DNA from: Neobacillus drentensis
GTDB lineage: Bacteria > Bacillota > Bacilli > Bacillales > Cytobacillaceae
Assembly (NCBI RefSeq): GCF_021560175.1
Contig: NZ_CP091110.1
Span: forward strand, 610,001 to 674,000
Reading direction: 5' to 3'
Length of the DNA: 64,000 nt
This document shows, piece after piece, positions 26,480-35,267 of this stretch. The translations under genes were made by a program, and so were the position numbers. Position 1 is the first letter of the stretch. Every line of letters begins with the position of its first letter. The notes below the pieces were generated by a model that saw nothing but the letters and a program-made list of their open reading frames with translations, was not told the DNA's origin and did no database searches.

Positions 26480-27301
26480 ATGATTCAATTTCAAAATGAA
26501 TCCATAACGGTGTTTCAAAGTACATTATTTCAGACGACCTGTACGGTAGCTGTGACAGAGGACCTCGTCATCGTGGTGGACCCGAACTGGCTGCCACATG
26601 AGATAGAGGAAATCAAGGAGCATGTTGCAAGTGTTCAAGGAGATAGAGAAGTGTATCTTCTGTTTACACATGGGGACTTTGACCATATCATCGGGTATCA
26701 TGCGTTCCCTGGGGCGAAAGTGATTGCCAGTAAAGGATTGCAGGAACATCCGCAAAAAGAGCAAAAGGTAGAGCTGATTCAGCAATTTTATAATGAGTAT
26801 TATATTGAGCCTCCCTATACGATTGGCTTTCCGGAAGTAGATTACGTGATTCGTGAAGATGGGGAGCAGCTAGTACTGGGGGAGACGACACTAACCTTTT
26901 ACCATGCGCAGGGTCATACGCCTGATGGCTTATTTACGTTAGTCGAGCCGCTTGGGCTATGGATTGCGGGTGATTACCTTTCTGATTTTGAGCTGCCGTT
27001 TATTTATTACAGTGCTAAAGCATATGAGGAAACACTTCGGAAGGCAGAACAAGTATTGTTGAATCATAGAGTGTCCTTGCTGGTGCCTGGGCATGGGCAG
27101 GCAACGGACAGTCAGGAAGAGATGGGGCGCCGGATTCAACTGTCACAGGATTATTTGAGGCGCTTGATAGCTGCTGTGATGGAGGAGGATGCTGCCCAGC
27201 TGAGCGGTTTGGAAAAGGAAATGCCATTTCCGTCTAACTTTACGAAGGAGTGTCATAAAGACAATGTAGAGATTGTGCGGAAGGAGTATTATGGTGGCTG
27301 A
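26480..27301 (+). CDS. MBL-fold metallo-hydrolase
   Basis: A 273-aa metallo-beta-lactamase-fold protein. The metal motif is THGDFDHIIG (HxxxDH variant), with further ligand positions in QGHTPDGL, AGDYLSD and VPGHG. These bind two metal ions in glyoxalase-II-like hydrolases. It is probably cytosolic; substrate unknown. RBS AGGGAGAAGGAG precedes ATG 26480. It lies 15 bp after the quinone oxidoreductase gene. Confidence 0.88.
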   Translation: MIQFQNESITVFQSTLFQTTCTVAVTEDLVIVVDPNWLPHEIEEIKEHVASVQGDREVYLLFTHGDFDHIIGYHAFPGAKVIASKGLQEHPQKEQKVELIQQFYNEYYIEPPYTIGFPEVDYVIREDGEQLVLGETTLTFYHAQGHTPDGLFTLVEPLGLWIAGDYLSDFELPFIYYSAKAYEETLRKAEQVLLNHRVSLLVPGHGQATDSQEEMGRRIQLSQDYLRRLIAAVMEEDAAQLSGLEKEMPFPSNFTKECHKDNVEIVRKEYYGG

Positions 27302-27360
27302 TGAGGGATATTTGTCGGATGTAGAAGATTTATAGACAGTTTCTATAAGCTTCAGTGAAT

Positions 27361-27935
27361 TTTGTCTAATAGAATATTTGTAAAAGACATTTTAAAAAAT
27401 TAATGGATGAGTTTGTCTGATAGGAGGGGTCTATAAGACAAAATTGATGACTTGGGGTTGGGTTTTGTCCAATAGGGCGGGTCTATAAGACAAAATGGAT
27501 GACTTGTGGTTGTTTTTGTCCAATAGGGCGGATCTATAAGACAAAATGGATGACTTGGTGTTGTTTTTGTCCAATAGGGCGGGTCTATAAGACAAAATGG
27601 ATGACTTTGAGTTGGGTTTTGTCCAATAGGCCGGATCTATAAGACAAAATGGATGACTTGGGGTTGTTTTTGTCCAATAGGGCGGGTCTATAAGACAAAA
27701 TGGATGACTTGGGGATGGGTTTTGTCCAATAGGGCGGGTCTATAAGACAAAATGGATGACTTTGAGTTGTTTTTGTCCAATAGGGCGGGTCTATAAGACA
27801 AAATGGATGACTTTGAGTTGGGTTTTGTCCAATAGGGCGGATCTATAAGACAAAATGGATGACTTTGAGTTGGTTTTGTCCAATAGGCCGGGCCTATTAG
27901 ACAATATGGATAACTTTGAGTTGGTTTTGCTAATC
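27361..27935. repeat. Intergenic tandem array 2, 51-52 bp period, about 11 units
   Basis: Units begin TTTGTCC(AATAGGGCG) at 27464, 27515, 27566, 27618, 27669, 27721, 27772, 27824 and 27875, with diverged units at 27361, 27412 and 27926. Periods alternate 51 and 52. Each unit holds the inverted pair TTTTGTCC...GACAAAA, 27 nt from TGTCC to the end of AGACA, and the spacer ATGGATGACTTGGGGTTGG. Outer units are more diverged than inner ones. It lies between convergent genes (MBL hydrolase and methyltransferase). Confidence 0.95.
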
Positions 27936-27995
27936 CGAGCTAATCATCTAAAAAGTGTTCTTCTAGAAATTTCCTTACTTAGTACTCCAATTCTT

Positions 27996-28748
27996 CTACA
28001 AATTCCTATACAAATACAACCCAAACCCCAAAGTATCGCGGCCCCATTGCAAATAGGTCCGTCTCCAAGATCGGATCCGCTCTAGCATTGCCTCAACATC
28101 GGGGTCCTCTGGATGCTCCAAACAATAATTCTCGATAGAAGAGGAATAAAGCCACTCATAATCATCCCATTCCTCATCATCTGCCACATAGGACCAGAGC
28201 GGGATTAATCCTAACTCCTCACCGACCCTGACCGTATCAGCATGACTTTTACATTCAGATTCATCTGCACCGCCAAGTGCCTCTAAATACTCTGAGCTAG
28301 GTGACTGCTTCCAATATCCTTCACCAACTAAAATATAACCATTCTTTTTAACAAGATTTTTAAGTGTCCTTAGGGTCTCCTCAAGACCACCCAAAGCGTG
28401 AGTCGAACCGATGCAAACTCCGAAATCAAAACTCCCAAGTCCTAATCCTTTCACGGCAGCACCTGCATCTGCAGCGATATAGTCAATGCTATCCTCTGGT
28501 ATCCGCGTGGCTACCCGTCGTTTTGCTTCTTCAATTGCACCATCATACAATTCAATGGCCGTCCCCTTTACCTGATAGCTTTCCACTAAGCGGATTAACA
28601 GTTCACATTTTCCGGCACCAATATCGATCACCTTATCGTTAGGCTTTGGAGCCGTCATTCCTATCATTTTCATGAGCTTAGCTTCACCGATCGGATTAGC
28701 AAATGCGTGATTACGATGGGCTATCGCTGAAAATTTATTTCGATCCAT
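27996..28748 (-). CDS. SAM-dependent methyltransferase (class I)
   Basis: A 250-aa Rossmann-fold methyltransferase. Motif I is KVIDIGAGKCELLIRLV (residues about 41-57), the acidic end of beta-2 is GTAIELYDGAI, and motif II-like AADAG and FDFGVCIGSTHALGG follow. Small-molecule methyltransferases of this kind occur singly in Bacillus; the substrate is unknown. ATG 28748 has AAAGGAGATAAA upstream. The gene starts at the far end from array 2 and runs towards it. Confidence 0.85.
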   Translation of the reverse strand: MDRNKFSAIAHRNHAFANPIGEAKLMKMIGMTAPKPNDKVIDIGAGKCELLIRLVESYQVKGTAIELYDGAIEEAKRRVATRIPEDSIDYIAADAGAAVKGLGLGSFDFGVCIGSTHALGGLEETLRTLKNLVKKNGYILVGEGYWKQSPSSEYLEALGGADESECKSHADTVRVGEELGLIPLWSYVADDEEWDDYEWLYSSSIENYCLEHPEDPDVEAMLERIRSWRRTYLQWGRDTLGFGLYLYRNL

Positions 28749-28910
28749 TATTTTATCTCCTTTTATCTTCCCTACTGCATAAACTAATCAATAGTATATC
28801 AATTTATTATTCTAATTCAGGAACCTGAGCCGCTGTTTAATCAATCTTTTAAAAAGATGAAACCTAGTCCAACCTTTTTCGTATAAATAAGAAAGAAAGG
28901 AGATGAAGCG

Positions 28911-29294
28911 ATGTTTTTAGCAGAACTTCAGCGAGAGGAAAAGACCGCTTTTCTTGAACTTGCTGTTTTAATCGCATCCATTGATGGGAATTTATCTATA
29001 TTTGAAACCTCCATACTGAACAAGTATCAGAAGGAATTGGGGCTGGAGGATTATAAACCGACAGGGATGGATCTAAGAGATATACTCGAAAGCTTCAAAA
29101 GTGAACGAACTAAAAATATTGTTTTAACAGAACTCTTCCAATTGATTTATTCAGATGGTGTCTTCCATGACCAGGAAAGCAAATTTGTCCGGCTGATAAA
29201 GGAACACTTTGGATTTGAGACAGATGAATTTGGGAGCTTCAAGGGATGGATTGATAAAATAAAAGAATTATCTTTAACCAAAGAGAAATGGTAA
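28911..29294 (+). CDS. TerB-like (tellurite resistance TerB family) protein
   Basis: A 127-aa all-helical protein. The two TerB-type acidic segments are visible: VLIASIDGNLSIFETSIL and LIYSDGVFHDQESKFV, which in TerB domains bind metal ions. No ter operon partners are nearby, so a tellurite role should not be assumed; stand-alone TerB-like proteins are of unknown function. AAAGGAGATGAAGCG before ATG 28911 is a strong ribosome site. Confidence 0.75.
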   Translation: MFLAELQREEKTAFLELAVLIASIDGNLSIFETSILNKYQKELGLEDYKPTGMDLRDILESFKSERTKNIVLTELFQLIYSDGVFHDQESKFVRLIKEHFGFETDEFGSFKGWIDKIKELSLTKEKW

Positions 29295-29296
29295 CG

Positions 29297-29340
29297 ACCG
29301 GGATCCAGCTTACTAAAGTTCTGGGTCCATTTTTATTTTC
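29297..29340. terminator. Intrinsic terminator between convergent genes
   Basis: GGATCCAG/CTGGGTCC stem followed by ATTTTTATTTT; serves the TerB-like gene on the + strand. Confidence 0.8.
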
Positions 29341-29866
29341 GCAGCTTTAACCACTCATCCTCTAACATACTCATTTCCCATAAACTCCAGTATTCGTCCC
29401 CATTCTTACTTGAATCCCGAAGTAAACCTTCTTTTATAAAACCGGCCTTTTCGTAGCAGGCAATCGCCGCAATATTAAAGTCAAATACCCCGAGGCTCAC
29501 TCGATGTAAATGTAGTTGATCAAAAGCAATCTTAAGAATTGCCTTGATCATTTGCTGGCCTATTCCTTTACCTCTAACATCTTGACTACCGACTAGCACT
29601 TTGCCAATTCTCGCGGAGTTACTTTTTCTGTCAATTCTTCCTAATGAGATATGTCCGATCACATCCCTGGTTTCTTGATCGATTACTTTATAAACTAAGG
29701 TACTTGAATCCTCCTTATTGGCACTTTTTATGTATTCTTCTAATTGCTCTTCCGTTAAGGGGTAGTCGAATCCAGGACCGCTCCATTGAAGCAGAAATGC
29801 AGGCGAATCAATCCAGCTAATCAGTTGTTGAAAATCTGCTCGTTCAAAATAGTGTAGTTCAATCAT
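29333..29866 (-). CDS. GNAT family N-acetyltransferase
   Basis: A 177-aa RimJ/RimL-type acetyltransferase. The acetyl-CoA loop is visible as KVLVGSQDVRGKGIGQQMIKAIL (QxxGxG-like), followed by HRVSLGVFDFNIAAIACYEKAGF, a standard GNAT C-terminal motif. AAAGGAGG before ATG 29866. Single gene; acceptor substrate unknown. Confidence 0.88.
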   Translation of the reverse strand: MIELHYFERADFQQLISWIDSPAFLLQWSGPGFDYPLTEEQLEEYIKSANKEDSSTLVYKVIDQETRDVIGHISLGRIDRKSNSARIGKVLVGSQDVRGKGIGQQMIKAILKIAFDQLHLHRVSLGVFDFNIAAIACYEKAGFIKEGLLRDSSKNGDEYWSLWEMSMLEDEWLKLRK

Positions 29867-29905
29867 GAATGGACCTCCTTTTTGGTGAATTTAAAAGTTT
29901 ACCAA

Positions 29906-30058
29906 TCACTTTAACTGATCTTTCGTTAAATCAGTAAGCAATTCCACAATTTTCTCATTTGTCTTATTAAGTTTTTTTAACTGAGTTTCTATCGATAAAA
30001 TAGTGGCAATGACCAGTAATGTAATTAGTAATCCTACTATTCCTAAGATAATTGTCAT
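29906..30058 (-). CDS. Small single-pass membrane protein, 50 aa
   Basis: Short gene with ATG at 30058 and an AAAGGATGAG ribosome site 9 nt upstream. The protein has one membrane helix (ILGIVGLLITLLVIATIL, residues 4-21) followed by an amphipathic, Lys/Glu/Leu heptad-like tail (residues 25-50) ending DLTKDQLK. Not recognised. It lies 39 bp upstream of the GNAT gene on the same strand and could share its transcript. Confidence 0.65.
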   Translation of the reverse strand: MTIILGIVGLLITLLVIATILSIETQLKKLNKTNEKIVELLTDLTKDQLK

Positions 30059-30243
30059 CTGCTCTCATCCTTTCAGAACCAGTATACCTTATAAAGTGTA
30101 TTCTCCACCGTTCTAGGCAACTCCTTCTAAGGAAAAAATTAACTAAGAATCTGTAATTAAGTATTTTATTGGGAACTATAAATAAAGAATAGTTTACTTT
30201 TTAAAAAATAAGGGTAAGACTCTTATCGAGAGGGTGAGAGATA

Positions 30244-31794
30244 GTGACTGAAACAGATGTATCCAAATATGAAAAGAAAATCATTATCCGCAACATACGG
30301 ATGGAAGATATTGATGAGATTATAGAATTAGGCAAGGTATGCTTTCCGAATATGGAACCTTGGAAGCAGGAACAGCTCCGCAGTCATATCCGCATTTTTC
30401 CTGAAGGCCAGTTCTGTGTGGAATACGAAGACAAAATTGTCGGCTCCTGTTCAAGTCTTATTATCAATTTTGATGAATACAAAAACCAACACACTTGGAA
30501 TACCATAACAGACAACGGGTATATCACCAATCATGACCCAGAGGGATTTAACCTTTACGGAATTGAGGTAATGGTCGATCCCGAATACCGCCGCATGAAG
30601 CTGGGCCATCGACTTTATGAAGCACGAAAGGAACTGGCCCGTGAGTTAAACCTGCAAAGCATTATTATTGGCGGACGTATTCCCAACTATCACTTATACA
30701 AAGATCAAATGACAGCCCGTGAATATGTTGATGCCGTTGAAAGACACAGCATTTATGATCCGGTGTTATCCTTCCAGCTCCTGCAGGGATTTAGGATTAA
30801 ACGGATTAATTCCCGATACCTGCCTGATGACAAGGCATCAGAGGCATTTGCGACGCTAATGGAATGGAACAATATCGATTATCATCCGAAGTCCCGGCGC
30901 GTGTACCGTGCAGCAGATCCTGTCCGAATCTGTGCGATCCAATATATGATGAAAAAAATTGACTGCTATGACGAGTTTAAGCGGCAGGTTGAATATTATG
31001 TCAACGTGGCAGCAGACTTCGGTTCTGATTTTGCGGTATTTCCAGAAATCTTTACCACGCAATTGATGTCCTACTTAGAAGAAAAAAGACCTGACCAGGC
31101 AGTAAGGCTGCTAGCAACTCATACGGATCAATATATCGAATTGTTTACAGAACTAGCGGTTCGATACAATGTTAATATTGTCGGAGGCTCCCATTTTGTG
31201 GAAGACAATGGTGAGATTTATAATGTAGCCTATCTATTCCGGAGGGATGGGACGATTGAGAAGCAGTCTAAATTACATATCACCCCGAATGAGCGGAAAT
31301 GGTGGGGAATTTCGGAAGGTAATGAATTCAATGTATTTGAAACGGATTGTGGGAAAATCGCGATTCTCATTTGTTACGATATTGAATTTCCCGAACTTGG
31401 CCGAATGGCTGTCGATATGGGGGCCAACATCATCTTTGTTCCATTCTGTACAGATGACCGCCAAGGCTATTTACGGGTAAGGTATTGTGCTCAGGCACGG
31501 GCAATTGAGAATCAAATTTATACCTGTATTGCTGGCACGGTGGGGAACTTAACTCATGTGAAGAATATGGACATCCAATACGCACAATCGGGAATTTTCA
31601 GCCCATCGGATTTTGAGTTTGCCCGGGATGGAATTGTTGGGGAATGTGATGCCAATATCGATACGGTGGTTGTAGGTGACGTGGATATTGAAAAGTTAAG
31701 ACGTTCGCAAAAATCCGGCTCGGTCCGGCAATTACAGGATCGCCGGCGGGATTTGTATCGAATTGAATGGAAAAATTTAATGCGTGAATCATAA
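30244..31794 (+). CDS. yhcX: Bifunctional GNAT acetyltransferase / carbon-nitrogen hydrolase (YhcX)
   Basis: A 516-aa two-domain fusion as in B. subtilis YhcX. Residues about 13-190 are a GNAT domain (VMVDPEYRRMKLGHRLYEARKEL is the acetyl-CoA loop). Residues about 225-510 are a nitrilase-superfamily amidohydrolase with the catalytic triad Glu (AVFPEIFTT), Lys (KQSKLHITPNE) and Cys (AILICYDIEFPE). The fusion suggests acetylation and amide hydrolysis of one metabolite; the natural substrate is not known to me. GTG start preceded by GAGAGGGTGAGAG; followed by a terminator. Confidence 0.94.
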   Translation: MTETDVSKYEKKIIIRNIRMEDIDEIIELGKVCFPNMEPWKQEQLRSHIRIFPEGQFCVEYEDKIVGSCSSLIINFDEYKNQHTWNTITDNGYITNHDPEGFNLYGIEVMVDPEYRRMKLGHRLYEARKELARELNLQSIIIGGRIPNYHLYKDQMTAREYVDAVERHSIYDPVLSFQLLQGFRIKRINSRYLPDDKASEAFATLMEWNNIDYHPKSRRVYRAADPVRICAIQYMMKKIDCYDEFKRQVEYYVNVAADFGSDFAVFPEIFTTQLMSYLEEKRPDQAVRLLATHTDQYIELFTELAVRYNVNIVGGSHFVEDNGEIYNVAYLFRRDGTIEKQSKLHITPNERKWWGISEGNEFNVFETDCGKIAILICYDIEFPELGRMAVDMGANIIFVPFCTDDRQGYLRVRYCAQARAIENQIYTCIAGTVGNLTHVKNMDIQYAQSGIFSPSDFEFARDGIVGECDANIDTVVVGDVDIEKLRRSQKSGSVRQLQDRRRDLYRIEWKNLMRES

Positions 31795-31797
31795 GAA

Positions 31798-31832
31798 AAG
31801 GCGGACAGTATCAACTACTGTCTGCTTTTTTA
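31798..31832 (+). terminator. Intrinsic terminator of yhcX
   Basis: GCGGACAGTA/TACTGTCTGC stem flanked by an A-run and TTTTTT. Confidence 0.92.
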
Positions 31833-31871
31833 TAAGGTAAGAAAGTATAAAAGTTTTCGACTTTGAGAATT

Positions 31872-31995
31872 GTCCAGCTCCAGCGCCTAGCCCCTCGAGG
31901 TCACAAGCCAATCCGTCCAAAAGGTTAAAAAGCAACCTTTCGGCCGGCTCGTCTTGTGCTTGTCGGGGCTGAACAAGGCGCTTTCGCTTTTCTTA
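31872..31995. repeat. Structured intergenic repeat (Bacillaceae type, about 124 bp)
   Basis: GC-rich element beginning TGTCCAGCTCCAGCGCCTAG and ending GGCGCTTTCGCTTTTC. Paired arms AGCGCC/GGCGCT, AGCCCC/GGGGCT, CACAAG/CTTGTG and AAAGGTT/AACCTTT make one long hairpin. I recall near-identical copies in many Bacillaceae genomes. It is not coding; a reading frame into the next gene starts inside it by chance. Confidence 0.75.
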
Positions 31996-32063
31996 TGTTA
32001 AATTTCATAACGATTTACCCTGAAGGGAAAAGTATAATGAGAACCGATAAAGGGGTGGAACTA

Positions 32064-32315
32064 ATGGGTGATGAACCAAGAGATTTTATAACAATTGAAG
32101 ATAAGAAGGGCAATCGTAAAGAATTCGCTGTAGAGGCATTGTTTGATATGGAGGAAGAATCCTATGCACTTTTAGCGGCGGACGACGAAACAGTTGTCAT
32201 GAAAATTGAAGGAGAAGAGGGAAACCAGTATTTAGTGGGCATTGAAGATCCACTAGAAAGTGAAGCGATTTTAGATGCCTATCAAATAGCAGTTGAAGAG
32301 GCACCCGCGGAATAA
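32064..32315 (+). CDS. DUF1292 family protein (YrzB-like)
   Basis: An 83-aa acidic protein with the DUF1292 pattern FITIEDKKGNRKEFAVEALFDMEEESYALL...MKIEGEEGNQYLVGIEDPLE. Function of the family is unknown. The start is ATG 32064 with AAAGGGGTGG 6 nt upstream. An in-frame start at 31956 lies inside the structured repeat and is rejected. Confidence 0.9.
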   Translation: MGDEPRDFITIEDKKGNRKEFAVEALFDMEEESYALLAADDETVVMKIEGEEGNQYLVGIEDPLESEAILDAYQIAVEEAPAE

Positions 32316-32403
32316 GAAAAAATAAGAGAATATAAGAGAAAATTCCTTAGCCAGGTTAATGCCTTAGATGCAGGTACCCATATATTCATACTTAACCTTT
32401 TAT

Positions 32404-32436
32404 GGGCTGGACGATTAATTGTTCAGCTCTTTTTAT
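32404..32436 (+). terminator. Intrinsic terminator of the DUF1292 gene
   Basis: GGGCTGGAC/GTTCAGCTC stem (with G-U pairs) then TTTTTATT. Confidence 0.75.
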
Positions 32437-32456
32437 TAAGCTTACTGAATTGAAAT

Positions 32457-32648
32457 TTATCTAATCGGGTGTTTTATATATCTATCAAGATCGGTAATCT
32501 GAAGCCCTTTTTTAATAATGGACTTTTTAATCAGCTTAGTTTCATAATACATCGCTTTTGATAAGATACCATTTTCGATATTTTCATTAATATGGAAATA
32601 AAATTGAGCTAATACATCAATGGGTAATTTATCATATAAGTTTGGCAA
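32457..32648 (-). CDS. Hypothetical protein, 63 aa
   Basis: Short basic protein beginning MPNLYDKLPIDVLAQFYFHI and ending DRYIKHPIR. TTG start with CGGAGGA about 10 nt upstream on the minus strand. Soluble and probably helical; not recognised. It shares the 3' intergenic region with the DUF1292 gene (convergent). Confidence 0.6.
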   Translation of the reverse strand: MPNLYDKLPIDVLAQFYFHINENIENGILSKAMYYETKLIKKSIIKKGLQITDLDRYIKHPIR

Positions 32649-32956
32649 AAATAAATCCTCCGATTTGGAAATATTTTATATTCATCATACCTATCACAAT
32701 TATTCCAAAATAACTAACTTTTTAAAATATTACGTCACTTCTATATTAAAGGAATAGGATATTTTTTCAACAGCTTTTAAAAAAAAAAATGATCCCTAAA
32801 CTAGAGGGCTTGCTTGAATGATAAACAGTTAATGGACGCTCTGCTTTAGTTATAAAAGTTAAAGACAGTAACCTGAGAATACATAAAAAAATCTGGGAAA
32901 TGATAACACTATATATTTAAGGAATCATCTAGGGCCTGTTTAGGAGAGAAAAATGT
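32649..32956. other. Intergenic region, no gene seen
   Basis: About 308 bp, AT-rich, between divergent genes. Poly-A/T runs only; no convincing operator or hairpin. Confidence 0.45.
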
Positions 32957-33631
32957 ATGTATTTAGATATTGCTTTGGAATTAATAGTAGGCTTTTTTAC
33001 CCTCCTCCTAGTATTAAAATTTTTAGGAAAAATTCAGTTTTCACAGATTACCCCGTTTGATTTTATCACTGGATTGGTCATGGGGAATTTTGTAGGGGAT
33101 GCCGTATTTGATGATCGGATTGATATAACGGAAATCATTTTTACCATTGTCTTTTGGGGACTGCTGATTTATTGTGTAGAAAAATCAACCCAAAAGTTTA
33201 TGGCATTTAGAGTCATGTTTGAGGGCAAACCAGCATTATTAATTAAAAATGGACAAATCCTATATCAAAGCCTAAAAAAGAATCATATTGATTTAAATCA
33301 ACTGCAGCAGCAAATGAGAAAGCAAGGTTACTTTTCTATCTTTGAGGCAGAATATGTTATTTTGGAACGGGATGGACAATTAAGCATTGTCCCCAAACAT
33401 GAATACGGGGCTCCTACAAAACAAGACTTAAATATTCCTAAAAAGAAAGTGAGTTTGCCCTTTGCTCTGATCATGGATGGAAAATTGGTTGTCGGAAATC
33501 TTAAAGAAGCAGGATTGACAGAAGAATGGCTTAAAGAACAGTTAACCAATCGAGATATTAACGATTATAGGGATGTATTATATGCAGAGTGGGAGGAAAA
33601 CAATGGTTTAAACCTGTCTAAATATAACTAG
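32957..33631 (+). CDS. DUF421 (YetF family) membrane protein, copy 1
   Basis: A 224-aa protein. Three N-terminal membrane helices (residues about 4-75), with FDFITGLVMGNFVGDAVFDD, then a cytosolic DUF421 domain with KPALLIKNGQILYQSLKKNHID and VILERDGQLSIVPK. DUF421 proteins such as YetF/YdfR are widespread in sporeformers; their function is unclear. ATG 32957 with AGGAGAG 8-9 nt upstream. A second family member is at 37666 on the opposite strand. Confidence 0.9.
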   Translation: MYLDIALELIVGFFTLLLVLKFLGKIQFSQITPFDFITGLVMGNFVGDAVFDDRIDITEIIFTIVFWGLLIYCVEKSTQKFMAFRVMFEGKPALLIKNGQILYQSLKKNHIDLNQLQQQMRKQGYFSIFEAEYVILERDGQLSIVPKHEYGAPTKQDLNIPKKKVSLPFALIMDGKLVVGNLKEAGLTEEWLKEQLTNRDINDYRDVLYAEWEENNGLNLSKYN

Positions 33632-33651
33632 TTTATAGTAATGAGAAATGG

Positions 33652-33687
33652 AAAATGGCTCGGTTCAGTTGAACGGAGCCATTTTTT
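33652..33687. terminator. Bidirectional terminator between DUF421 and subtilase genes
   Basis: AAAATGGCTC/GGAGCCATTTT stem with an inner GTTCA/TGAAC pairing, flanked by A- and T-runs. Confidence 0.85.
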
Positions 33688-33720
33688 ATGAAAAATTTGC
33701 AAGTAGAGTTGGTTTGACCA

Positions 33721-35085
33721 CTACTTACCCTTTTTCTCTGCCATCTGGAGAGCTGCAGCATTGTTTATAATCCCATTCCCAAAGTAGGGACTTCGTGTGT
33801 TTTTACCTACCGGCTGCGCACTGCCGGTAATGATTTTGACTACATCGGTATTTTTTAGCTTTGGATTGACTGAACGGATTAAGCCCGCTAAAGCGGTAAC
33901 ATGTGGTGCCGCCATAGAGGTACCAGAAAGGGAGGCATATTCTCCATTGGAAAAAGTACTTGGAATATCTACACCCGGTGCAGCGACATCCACATAATCT
34001 CCGAAGTTTGAGAACTCCGCACGTTTTCCATCCCAATCCACCGCAGCTACCCCCAAGACACCCGGATAGGCAGCGGGATAGCTTCGCTGGCTGGTATTAT
34101 CATTACCAGCTGCAGAGATGACAACGACATTTTTTTCTAATGCGTAATCAATTGCACTTTCTAAGATATCACAACTTTGATAATTTCCAAGGCTTAAGTT
34201 TATCACATCTGCGTCATGGTCTACCGCCCAGCGGATTCCTTTTGCAACGTAAAAAGAACCACCAGTACCATCGGCGCCCATTACCTTTACAGGAATAATC
34301 GGGTTATACCACGTGATTCCTGCCATACCCACACCATTATTCGTATCGGCAGCAATAATACCGGCCACATGTGAGCCATGGCCATTATCATCATCTGGCT
34401 TGTTGTTGTTATCTATGGCGTTATAGCCGGTTGTTAAACGCCGCGCAAGATCAGGATGATCCAGGTCCACACCAGTATCAACCACTGCAATTTTCACCTT
34501 TTTGGAACCGCGGCTAAGGTTCCAACCCCGTTCTGTCCCAATTGCCGGCAAATTCCATTGATAACTTTGGTAATAGGTGTCATTGACCTCATTTGGTATA
34601 AAAATATAATGAGGCTCTGCATATTCAACCGCTTGATTTTTGATAAAATATTTTTCCAGTTCATTAGTAGATAAATGGTTTGATTTAAAAATATAAACGG
34701 TTTCATGTTGTTCTCTCAGGCTTCCATCAATGTCTTTTAGATATTGATTTATTTTTTCTTGTGGAGGGATTGTTTTGAAATTGACGACGATTTCTTTTTC
34801 ATAGTAATGGCTTTTGTCCTGCTTATTATGGTGAATCACCTTGATTGCCGGGCTGTTGTTGAGCTTGTGGACGAGTTGATGATTGCTTTTAATCATATTA
34901 ATTCTTTGAATTTGGCCATTCTGTTGTTGAATATTTTTTACCTGCAAAGGCTTGCTGCCGATATCTGTGCGGGTGATGGTATGGTTCCGCAGTTCTCCTT
35001 TATCTAAGAAAAACGGCCGCATGGTAGCAAACAGAATAATGCCTAATCCTAATGTGAAAATACCGAGAATGAACCTATTTCGCAT
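33721..35085 (-). CDS. S8 family serine peptidase (subtilisin-like), secreted or membrane-anchored
   Basis: A 454-aa subtilase. An N-terminal hydrophobic segment (FILGIFTLGLGIILFATM, residues 4-21) is a signal peptide or anchor. A propeptide of about 150 residues with KEIVVNFKT and EYAEPHYIF follows, then the catalytic domain: Asp in VAVVDTGVDLDHPDL-type motif (here KIAVVDTGVDLDHPDL), His in NGHGSHVAG and Ser in GTSMAAPHV (about residue 390). Oxyanion Asn is in VVISAAGND. Likely an extracellular protease. ATG 35085 with GAGGTGAAGG upstream; array 3 lies in its upstream region. Confidence 0.93.
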   Translation of the reverse strand: MRNRFILGIFTLGLGIILFATMRPFFLDKGELRNHTITRTDIGSKPLQVKNIQQQNGQIQRINMIKSNHQLVHKLNNSPAIKVIHHNKQDKSHYYEKEIVVNFKTIPPQEKINQYLKDIDGSLREQHETVYIFKSNHLSTNELEKYFIKNQAVEYAEPHYIFIPNEVNDTYYQSYQWNLPAIGTERGWNLSRGSKKVKIAVVDTGVDLDHPDLARRLTTGYNAIDNNNKPDDDNGHGSHVAGIIAADTNNGVGMAGITWYNPIIPVKVMGADGTGGSFYVAKGIRWAVDHDADVINLSLGNYQSCDILESAIDYALEKNVVVISAAGNDNTSQRSYPAAYPGVLGVAAVDWDGKRAEFSNFGDYVDVAAPGVDIPSTFSNGEYASLSGTSMAAPHVTALAGLIRSVNPKLKNTDVVKIITGSAQPVGKNTRSPYFGNGIINNAAALQMAEKKGK

Positions 35086-35267
35086 TCCTTCACCTCAAGT
35101 GTAAATATTTTATTAATAGCATGTTACATTTAGACACTTTTATGAATAGGGTGGAAAACTAGTTTAGGTTTTAAGTCCATTTTAAGAGTGAACGTATCAA
35201 TGGTTGTGTCAATTGGTGAATAAAAATTTGAAAGCATCCTTTTAAGCAGGCAGCCAATGGGAAACTT

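Noticed and set aside
27855..28085. 76-codon ORF with repeated residues
   Set aside because: Its repeats come from tandem array 2; it starts inside the array and overlaps the methyltransferase end.
28911..29294. Tellurite-resistance locus
   Set aside because: Only a single TerB-like domain protein is present; no terA/C/D/E neighbours, so no tellurite system is claimed.
31956..32063. N-terminal extension of the DUF1292 protein
   Set aside because: The extra 36 codons lie in the structured repeat; ATG 32064 has the ribosome site and the family N-terminus.
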